This document shows, one piece after another, positions 56,915 through 64,000 of a stretch of 64,000 bases of DNA (within the stretch, counting starts at the first letter, position 1; every line of letters begins with the position of its first letter). The stretch spans positions 27,036,749-27,100,748 of the forward strand of contig NW_024609839.1 in the NCBI RefSeq assembly GCF_016920785.2, in the 5' to 3' direction. The DNA is from Ixodes scapularis. Taxonomy: Eukaryota > Arthropoda > Arachnida > Ixodida > Ixodidae. The notes beneath the pieces are model-generated. The model was not told the origin of the DNA and ran no database searches. It saw nothing but the letters and a program-made list of their open reading frames with translations. The translations under genes and the position numbers were made by a program.

Positions 56915-57478
56915 GGTTATATCTGCCGAATATTGTCACATATTAGTCCACGTTTGGATCTGCCAAATAGCGCCATATACACACTTTTAGATTTGACGGA
57001 TAGTGTAACATGGTAGCACACGTTTTGATCCGCCGGATAGTGCCACATTATTGCACACGTTTGAATTATCTGGATAGTATCACATGGTAGCACTAATTTG
57101 GATCGGCCGGAAAGTGTCACGTGATAGTACATATTTCGATTTGCCGGATAGTGTCACATGATGACACTCGTTTTGTTCTGCCGGATTGTGCCACATTATT
57201 ACACATGTTTGGACTTTCCGGGTAGTGTTATGCGTTAGCACACGCTTGGATCGGCCGGCAAGGGTCACGTGATAGGATATGTTTGAATCTGCCGGATCAC
57301 TAGTGTCATGATAGCCCACGTTTTGATCCGCCGGATAGTGCGACATTATTGTACCCGTTCGGATTTTCCGGTTAGTGTCAAGTGGTAGCACACGTTTGGA
57401 TCGGGCGGACAGTGCCACGTGATAGCAAACACGTTTGAATCTGCCGGATAGTGTCACATGATGGCACACGATTGGCCA
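56915..57478 (+). repeat. 37-bp minisatellite, about 15 diverged copies
   Basis: The unit is approximately GATCTGCCGGATAGTGTCAC followed by ATGATAGCACACGTTTG. GCCGGATAGTG-like cores recur near 56922, 56959, 56991, 57029, 57063, 57101, 57139, 57176, 57211, 57250, 57285, 57330, 57361, 57398 and 57432. The minus-strand open frames with HVTLSGRSKR repeats are products of this array. Confidence 0.92.
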
Positions 57479-57479
57479 T

Positions 57480-58265
57480 GTGTCTTGCACGTAACCAATT
57501 CAGAAGCCCGTTTTAAATCATATTAGGGGAAAAATATAACGTGTAAGTGCACGCATTGCAATTTATTCTCTTTCGTTCATTACAGGAACAACGATTTTTT
57601 CAGAAAAATTAACCGAGCTTTAGTGGATGGGGTTGGCAGTTTCTAGTGACATCAAAGGTGGGAGCGTTAATTTTCAAAACAAAGTATACCTGAGATTTTT
57701 TACGCTATTGTAGCGGGAACGAAGCATTAAAAACTTTAAAACACTTAGACTACGTGTCCTGCCTATACATAAAACATCGCTGCGTATATCTAACCTATTA
57801 TTAAAACAGACGGTGCAGAAAACGCTCAAACCTAACTATATTACTTGCTTCTTGTCATTCACAAAGCAGTCTTTCTGATAATTTCATTCTCGGCGTACCT
57901 AACAGAAAAGTATATATGAAGAATATTTTCTCTCTATGTTGGTTAAAGGGCTACTGCGGTCGAAAGTGAAACCAAAATAAATTACTGGTATCGCTTTAGT
58001 AGTAGGAAATATGACCGCAGCCGAAATATTACGTGAAACGGAAGCTTAGCGGGCGGCTTGCGGTCGTCTCTAGCGGGCGGCAAGCGGGTTAGCTTTTTGT
58101 CAAGTAACACCGGCGCAGCACCCTTGTGACGTCATGTCGCGGTAGAAATGCGGTTGATTGGCTGTAATTCTGCATAGGCTGAAAAGACCGTTCGAAAGAG
58201 GAAGTAACGAGAAAGGTAAGATCATTGCTAACAAAACATGATTTCAGTTTCAAGAAAAACGAGCA
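57480..58265. other. Intergenic sequence, possible MITE end
   Basis: GGTTAAAGGGCTACTGCGGTCGAAA at 57940-57965 resembles the end of common TTAA-flanked arthropod MITEs, but no matching opposite end was found. Otherwise nothing recognised. Confidence 0.35.
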
Positions 58266-58753
58266 GTATCTAACAATATGTGAGAGCACTGCACAGTAAA
58301 TTTATTTTACAATCTCTTTTAAATTGGGATATTGATACATCAAATTTTAATTCGAGTACGTCACGATTCAAAGTTGTAGCAGTCTGGAAGGCTAAAGTTT
58401 GCCGTTCGTAATTTGTTCGTATTATAGGTACTTTACGTTTCGGTCGTCGAATATCGTACACTGGTGTTAGTTCTGGCGTTAAGTAACTTCTGTTTCTGTG
58501 GATTAATTGAAGCAATTTAAAGTAATATATTTGAATTGCCCGAAGCATGTGGTGTTTTAAAAACAGCGGTTCCGTACGTAGATTCCTGTAATCCCCCTTG
58601 TAGTCCTCGAGCATACGTAAAATTCTTTTTTGCAGGTCTATTAATTTATTATAGTTTGGGGCCGTTGTTGTCCCCCAGACGAAGATTGCGCAGCTTAGTT
58701 TTGAATGAAACAAAGAGTGATACATATTTTTAAGCAGCCAACACGGGAGAAAC
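58266..58753 (-). pseudogene. LINE reverse transcriptase C-terminal fragment, split by the LTR element
   Basis: The minus-strand frame is open from the LTR boundary (codons for FLPCWLLKNM) through YHSLFHSKLSCAIFVWGTT, LQKRILRMLEDY, RTEPLFLKHHMLRAIQIYYFKLL and ends with a stop at about 58270. This is the conserved region after the RT core of a non-LTR retrotransposon. The frame is uninterrupted here, so the LINE was still fairly intact when the LTR element inserted. The catalytic core should lie beyond the 5' LTR, outside the window. LINE clade not determined; it differs from the LINE at 51.8 kb. Confidence 0.85.
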
Positions 58754-59526
58754 TGTTCGCTGATAGTTTGGAGTTGGGCCTGCGATGGTTGAGCATGGCC
58801 CGGCGGTCGATGAGGTACTCCGCAGGCGATGAAAGCTCGGCGAGTTAGAGTTTCAACTGTTTATTTACAGTTACAAACTATGTACAGTGGCTATGTACAA
58901 AGTAGGGGATTGACATTTTGGGGCAGGATGCCTCAAACAACTCCCGAAGTTCCGTCAAAATCAGCTCCTCTCGCTCGGGCAACGGCCTTTGAGGACCCTC
59001 ACCTCCTCTCTCTCGGGCATCGGTCAACCAATAGTTTTAAAACCCGTGAAAGGCACGTGGTGTCCATTGCCCAATGATCAGCCGGGGTCGTCACAGGCAT
59101 TCGTCAAGTTCGCAACGGCCCTTGGCTGACAGCTCCGTAGAGTCGCCCACGCAAGCGGTCGCAGACAGACCGGCGCCGGTTCCGAACGTCTCGCAGTTTC
59201 CCCAGTGCTTTGGGTTGCCGCCAGGACGGCGCCGTCAGCGGGTCCCTCGGGGTGGAACCCGACCCGGCCCGGCGAGGCCGACATGCGGCGGACGCCTACG
59301 ACACAAAAACACAGACACCCCCCGGCCCCGAAAGCAACAGACCCCCGCAGGGGGAACAACCTACTGTCCCCCAAGACGCTAGCACGGGCGGGCCTGCGAC
59401 CCTAACCAAAACCCCGTAAACAAAACGGTTTTAGGGCAAAGAAAGACCCCGATGCCCTCCCCCGGCGGCCACGGCGGTGGCGTGACCGCAAGCGCCTGCC
59501 CGCAAAGAAAAAAGGGGGCCGCCACA
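58754..59526 (-). repeat. 3' LTR of the Gmr1-like retrotransposon
   Basis: On the minus strand it starts TGTGGCGGCCCCC (59526) and ends TCAGCGAACA (58754), with TGT...ACA ends, about 773 bp. An AATAAA signal is at 58865-58860. The left boundary is supported because the interrupted LINE frame resumes exactly there. To the right is a purine-rich tract on the minus strand (GGGGGGAAGG...AAGGAAGC, 59527-59549), suitable as polypurine tract. The matching 5' LTR is outside the window, so the exact ends and target duplication cannot be confirmed. Confidence 0.75.
58860..58865 (-). terminator. Polyadenylation signal AATAAA in the 3' LTR
   Basis: Minus strand GTAAATAAACAG; the canonical hexamer about 106 bases before the LTR end, placing the R/U5 border shortly after it. 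Confidence 0.6.
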
Positions 59527-59928
59527 GCTTCCTTACACCTTCCCCCCAAGACTGTTCCTGGTCCTTCTTGGACCTGCTAACAGTTATTTAAAAAAAAAAA
59601 GCATGGGAAACCTAAAGGAGCCCGACACAAGTGAGTTCATAACGTGCAGACAGCACACCGGACTAACCTTGCGGTCACGGTGTTCGATAAACATGTAAAA
59701 CAAACAAAAATCGCTACCATTTTCAACCGCGACAAAAACTACGAATGCGGATGACGTGGAGCAATGCCCTTCATACAACAACCATACTCTCAGTGGTGGG
59801 AAAGCTAACAAAACGGATACACAGAATATAGTTTTCACTTCCTACTTCTAAGTGCGCTTGAATAGAAACGTGGTAAACGGTCACATCAATGAAAGCACAA
59901 ACACACCCGCGAACGCTTCCGCGGTCGC
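59527..59928 (-). other. Retrotransposon 3' untranslated region
   Basis: Lies between the pol stop codon (59929-59931) and the LTR. It holds the polypurine tract and a small 84-codon frame (59584-59838) with a hydrophobic N-terminus, which has no recognisable env or other domain. Confidence 0.6.
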
Positions 59929-62900
59929 CTAGCATTGGGAGGCCCGGCTCCTCTCGTCACCCAGTCCGGAAGGGCGGCTGGCCGCGTCGCAGGGCCCCCA
60001 GCATCGGTTTGATATTCTGGACAGAGCGTCCGCGTTCCCGTGTCTAACACCCTTCCTGTGTACGACCTTGACGTCGTACCTCTGGAGGGCTAGAGCCCAC
60101 CTGGTTAGTTTGGCACCGTGAGGGACGCTCAGGGTGAGGAACGACAGAGGGTTGTGATCGGAGACCACAGTCACGGAAGCGCCGAATAGCCAAACGTCGA
60201 ACTTCTTTAGACCCCAGATCACCCCGAATGCTTCTCGCTCGATTGTGGACCACCGCGTCTGAGTGGGTGTAAAGCGGTGACTGGCGAACGCAATCGGCTT
60301 CTCCTGCCCACCCTCTCCCATTTGGGCCAAACAGGCCCCCACCGCGATGGCCGAGGCATCGGTGTACAGCCAGTAAGGCTTTTCCGGATCGGGCGTGTAG
60401 AGCGCCACCGCGTCGCACAGCGCCTTCTTCAAAGCCACAAATGCCCTGTCGGCGTCATCGTTCCACGGCAGCTTGGACGGCACCTTTTTACTAGTTAGTT
60501 CGGTGAGTGGTCTCGCAGTCTCGGCATAGTTTGCGATGTAGTCCCTATAATATCCGCATAGGCCCAGCGCGCTACGCAGCTCCCGCTTAGTGGTAGGAAC
60601 CCGCAAACCCTCGATCGCTGCCAGCTTCGTCGGGTCTGGCGCGTGTTTTCCAGACCCCACCACGTGTCCAAGGTACCTAATCTCGGGCAGCGCCACTTGG
60701 CACTTTTCGATATTGGCCGAAAGTCCTACTTTCTCCAGTGCTGTGAAGACAGCTTCCAGGTGCCTCGCGTGCTCGGGGAGTGTCCCACTAAACACCGCGA
60801 TATCGTCAAGGTACGCGCAGGAATAGCGCTGGTGCTCGCAAAGAACTGAGTTCATGATACGCTGGAAGGTCGCAGCTGCGTTCTTCAGGCCGAAAGGCAT
60901 GACGCGCCAGGCGAACTGCCCCCGATGGGACACAAACGCCGTGGCGAGCTGAGACTCCTCCGCCAACGGCACCTGCCAGTAGCCCCTCCGAAGGTCGATA
61001 AGTGTGACAAAGTTTGCTCTACCGACGCGCATGATGAGATCGTGCGGGAACTGCATCGGAAAAGCGTCTGTCTCCGTCGCCGAGTTAAGCTGCCGATAGT
61101 CTACACAGAGACGCACCGAGCCATCCTTTTTCGCCACGCACACGACGGGATGAGCGAAGGGGCTCTCGCATTCGTAGATCAGGCCCGTCTGGAGCAGCTC
61201 GTCAATTTGGCGCCCGACCTCCCCCCGTAACATTTCGGGAATGCGGTAAGGGTGGGCCCGCTTCGGCACGTACCCCGGGTCCAGCCTAATGTGGTGTTCT
61301 CCCACTTCTGCGATCCCTGTGTTGGGCGAGAAGAGCGCGTGATGCCTGTCGAACACCGCCCGAACGAGCCGCCTGTCATCCCCCAGATGAGCCACGTACG
61401 ACTCCGGCAGTCGCATCGCAGGACAGATGCTCATGCTTCGCGGGGTGCACTCTATATCTCCGAAGTCGCCATCTTCCTGGAATACAACACCAATGCTCTG
61501 AACGCGACAGGTGTAGGGCCGCAGCTTGTTGGCATGCACCAGTCTGTGCTTACCGTCCGGCATGTCCACGTAGTACGACTGGTCTCGAAATTTCGCTCGG
61601 ACGTCGCACGGCCCTATCCATTTCGGATACATCTTACCCGGTCGGTCCGAGTCGAACACTAACACCTTTTCGCCCACCCCAAACGCCTTCGGGGAGGCCC
61701 GTTTGTTATGCTGCGTCGCATACGCGTTCTGCCGGGCCGGCGCCGTCAGCTCGGCCTCCTCTGCGGCGCGCTCGATTTGACCCTTTAGGTTCCGCAGGTA
61801 CTCTGCAGGTGACTCCCTTAGTGTTACCGGGATCGGAATGTCGCCCGTCCAAGACTGCTGCAACACTGTCAACGGGCCAGTGGGGCTTCGGCCGTACAGC
61901 ATCTGGAAGGGCGACACACCAGTTGTGTCGTGCGGCACCTCACGGTACGCCCACAGCAGGAAAGGTACGAACCTGTCCCAGCCACGGCCCTCCTTTTCGA
62001 TGACATGGAACAGCATGTTTTTAAACACCCTGTTCCAGCGCTCGACGGCGCCGTTGCTCTCGGGGTGGTCAGGTGTCGAAAACCGAGGGCTGCAGCCGAG
62101 GCGAGCGAGAAACTCTCTCGTGAGCTGGGCCGTAAAGTTAGTGCCACAGTCGGAACATATGACGCTTGGTATTCCTGTCCTGCTGAAGATGGTCAACAGC
62201 GCCTCGCAGGTTGCCTTCGCCGACAGCGACCGCAAGCACACCACTTCTGGCCAGCGTGTGCACAAGTCAATAACGCAAAGCGCGTACCTGTGGCCTCTAG
62301 CTGACGGCGTGTCAAGTGGTCCGATTACGTCGATGTTTACCGTTTGGAAAGGAAACTCGGGTCTCGTCAGTGGGGTGATAGGAACGCGGTCTGTCTGCCT
62401 CAGGTCGGATCTAACCTGGCAACCATGGCAGCTCGAGCAGTGCTCCCTAATGTCCCTCTCTATCCCCGGCCAGTAGAAAGCGTACTTGACCCGCGCTTTC
62501 GTCTTTCTGAAACCCAGATGTCCGCCCCAGCATGACTCATGTGCCAATCCCATCACCTCGGGTCTCCGCTGAGCCGGCAGTACCAACTGGTGGACGTTTT
62601 GCCCCAACAACCTGTCCCGATGAAAGAGCAACCCGTCTTTAATCAGCATGCCGCTCCGTTTCCTGCGCCCGTTTTCCCAGGCCTCTTTCAGAGTAGGGTC
62701 TTTTAGCTGCTGCTCTCGGAACTTTGATCGCTCCGAGAGCCCGTCATCTGTTTCGACCTCCGCTGCGTCCGAAGGACTCGATTCCCTACGGGCGTTGCTG
62801 GCGCCCTCTTCCTCGCAAGTCTGGACACTGGTCTCCAACCCCTCTACGGACTCCGGCGGAGGAGTGGACGTCGCGAGCTGTTCTGTTTCCCCCGCCGCGA

Positions 62901-64000
62901 CGGCCGCGATTGCTCCGATCGGTGCGTTCGAGCTTTCCGATTTTTGCAGCAGCTCCCACGCTTCTCCGGAAAGCAGGCAATCGGTCCGCGAAATAAGTCG
63001 GTCGGTCAGCGCACAAAGAGTCGGCACCGCCTCGTGAACGTCGGCGAGGACCGAATTCAAGCTGTGCATAGTCAACGGCAACACTACCAGACGCGCCTCC
63101 ACCGACTCTCCGAAAGCAGATTTGAGCTGAATCTTCCCGGAAGGGCTCCTCAACTCCTCAGGGACCAGAGACTCCCTTACCACGGTTATATCTGCCCCTG
63201 TGTCGACAATAGCGTTGAGCATGCGTCCTCCACAAGCTAGTCTGGTGTTCACGAGACCGCTGGGCGGCAACGAGTGCGGCTCCCTGACGACCCGGGCGGT
63301 GAGTCTGTCGCCTTCTGATGGAACATCGCCCTTGCCGTTTGCGCGCCCGCTCCCAGCGTGCGGACAATTCGCCCTCTGGTGGCCCAAAGAGCCGCAGCCG
63401 AAGCAACCCCTTCGCCGATCTGAGTTTGGCCCCCCGGCCGGCCCTCTCGTGAATTTCGTCGACCCGAATGTGCTCCCGGACTTCGTTTTTCCCTCGTCTC
63501 GAGGGCTCGATTGTTGGACCTTTGCGTCGACCTTTTTCGAGGCGGCTCCCCTACCTTCGGCCTGCTCAAATACCCTCATCAATTTGGCCAGCTCATGCGC
63601 CCTGTGCCAGTTCGTGTCCTCTTTTAGAGTGACGTAGCTCAGCGCTTCAGGCGTCATTCTGGCCTTTACCTGGTCGGCTACTAAAAGGTCGATCAGGTCG
63701 TCCTTGGTCTTAATTTCCCTCGCTTCCACATAGAAGTGGAGATAGCTTCGCAGCCGTGTAGCAAACGGCATCCACGCCTCCTCTTTTCCTTTGGCGGCGC
63801 TAAGAAAACGCTTTAGATACTCCCCGGGCGCGAGCTGCAACTCCTCGAGAACGGTATCTTTTACCCGATCATAATCGTTGAGCTCGGCCGCGGAGAGCCG
63901 GGTAGCTAGGTACCTTACTCGCTCCACCACATGCGGGAACACTAGCTGGCCCCATATAGCCCTTGGCACGCCATACGTCTCGAAGGTAGTCTCCACAGCC
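59929..64000 (-). CDS. Gag-Pol polyprotein of a Gmr1-like Ty3/gypsy retrotransposon (Gag-PR-INT-RT-RH), 5' end outside window
   Basis: One uninterrupted frame of at least 1355 codons, numbered here from the Met at 63996; true Gag probably starts beyond the window. Gag: a capsid-like region at 1-150, then CCHC knuckle C198-C201-H206-C211. Protease: DTGAD at 265-269. Integrase: H486/H493 and Cys 520/523/526, catalytic D556, D616 and E652 (D-35-E), then a GPY/F-like module at about 793-828. Reverse transcriptase: about 900-1120, with D1001 and YLDD 1062-1065. RNase H: YTDAS (D1213), E1253/E1255, D1280 and D1323. Integrase thus precedes RT, the reverse of usual Ty3/gypsy elements; this order is known for the Gmr1-like group. 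Gag and Pol are fused in frame. All catalytic residues are present, so the element may be recently active. Confidence 0.95.
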   Translation of the reverse strand, partial: AVETTFETYGVPRAIWGQLVFPHVVERVRYLATRLSAAELNDYDRVKDTVLEELQLAPGEYLKRFLSAAKGKEEAWMPFATRLRSYLHFYVEAREIKTKDDLIDLLVADQVKARMTPEALSYVTLKEDTNWHRAHELAKLMRVFEQAEGRGAASKKVDAKVQQSSPRDEGKTKSGSTFGSTKFTRGPAGGPNSDRRRGCFGCGSLGHQRANCPHAGSGRANGKGDVPSEGDRLTARVVREPHSLPPSGLVNTRLACGGRMLNAIVDTGADITVVRESLVPEELRSPSGKIQLKSAFGESVEARLVVLPLTMHSLNSVLADVHEAVPTLCALTDRLISRTDCLLSGEAWELLQKSESSNAPIGAIAAVAAGETEQLATSTPPPESVEGLETSVQTCEEEGASNARRESSPSDAAEVETDDGLSERSKFREQQLKDPTLKEAWENGRRKRSGMLIKDGLLFHRDRLLGQNVHQLVLPAQRRPEVMGLAHESCWGGHLGFRKTKARVKYAFYWPGIERDIREHCSSCHGCQVRSDLRQTDRVPITPLTRPEFPFQTVNIDVIGPLDTPSARGHRYALCVIDLCTRWPEVVCLRSLSAKATCEALLTIFSRTGIPSVICSDCGTNFTAQLTREFLARLGCSPRFSTPDHPESNGAVERWNRVFKNMLFHVIEKEGRGWDRFVPFLLWAYREVPHDTTGVSPFQMLYGRSPTGPLTVLQQSWTGDIPIPVTLRESPAEYLRNLKGQIERAAEEAELTAPARQNAYATQHNKRASPKAFGVGEKVLVFDSDRPGKMYPKWIGPCDVRAKFRDQSYYVDMPDGKHRLVHANKLRPYTCRVQSIGVVFQEDGDFGDIECTPRSMSICPAMRLPESYVAHLGDDRRLVRAVFDRHHALFSPNTGIAEVGEHHIRLDPGYVPKRAHPYRIPEMLRGEVGRQIDELLQTGLIYECESPFAHPVVCVAKKDGSVRLCVDYRQLNSATETDAFPMQFPHDLIMRVGRANFVTLIDLRRGYWQVPLAEESQLATAFVSHRGQFAWRVMPFGLKNAAATFQRIMNSVLCEHQRYSCAYLDDIAVFSGTLPEHARHLEAVFTALEKVGLSANIEKCQVALPEIRYLGHVVGSGKHAPDPTKLAAIEGLRVPTTKRELRSALGLCGYYRDYIANYAETARPLTELTSKKVPSKLPWNDDADRAFVALKKALCDAVALYTPDPEKPYWLYTDASAIAVGACLAQMGEGGQEKPIAFASHRFTPTQTRWSTIEREAFGVIWGLKKFDVWLFGASVTVVSDHNPLSFLTLSVPHGAKLTRWALALQRYDVKVVHRKGVRHGNADALSRISNRCWGPCDAASRPSGLGDERSRASQC

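Noticed and set aside
53192..57480. CRISPR-like arrays at 53.2 and 56.9 kb
   Set aside because: Eukaryotic context; the repeat and spacer parts are both related between units, and no cas genes exist. These are minisatellites.
56917..57490. Repeat protein with HVTLSGRSKR units
   Set aside because: The 37-bp minisatellite has a period not divisible by three, yet gives open frames by chance because it lacks stops; not a gene.
59584..59838. Possible env or accessory gene of the LTR retrotransposon
   Set aside because: 84 codons with a hydrophobic start, but no transmembrane/furin/fusion layout and no similarity recognised; treated as 3' untranslated.

Overview
This is eukaryotic, repeat-dense DNA. 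The one host gene I can identify is the first coding exon of dachshund (dac/DACH), on the minus strand at 31702-32300. It ends in a good splice donor, so everything to its left (1-31701) is dac intron 1 and everything to its right is 5' untranslated/promoter sequence and upstream intergenic DNA. The conserved DACH domain, the very long first intron, a tRNA-derived SINE whose body contains a GTTAAAGACCCCAGG-type segment, and the mix of MITE, hAT, LINE and gypsy debris suggest a chelicerate, most likely a hard tick. That assignment is inference.

Left part (1-31.7 kb, dac intron 1): no other host exon is recognisable. The intron is packed with non-autonomous DNA transposons: a Harbinger-type MITE with TTA duplication (1081-1260), a mariner-type 456-bp MITE with TA duplication (4639-5094), two hAT elements with 8-bp target duplications (15558-16763 and 17103-17431), six of the seven copies of a palindromic about 220-bp MITE, a 200-bp near-perfect hairpin (12718-12917), tRNA-SINE copies, a 46-bp perfect palindrome (23078-23123), a LINE tail inside a terminal-inverted-repeat element (25.2-25.9 kb), and long (GT)n, poly-A and poly-C tracts.

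Centre (31.7-33.3 kb): dac exon 1 with its GC-rich, CpG-rich upstream region.

Right part (33.3-64 kb): hAT-like debris, the seventh palindromic MITE, a tRNA-Val-like pseudogene, a pogo/Tigger-like transposon remnant containing a 100-N assembly gap (48.7-50.5 kb), a degraded LINE (51.8-52.6 kb), an array of palindromic TTTCCCGC/CACGTG motifs (53.2-53.75 kb), a degraded conventional gypsy integrase region (54.1-55.6 kb), and a 37-bp minisatellite (56.9-57.5 kb). The window ends in a near-intact LTR retrotransposon (58754 to beyond 64000) inserted into a LINE reverse transcriptase.

The most notable object is that last retrotransposon. Its single open reading frame runs Gag, protease, integrase, reverse transcriptase, RNase H. 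The domain sequences are Ty3/gypsy-like but the order is that of Ty1/copia, as described for the Gmr1-like group.
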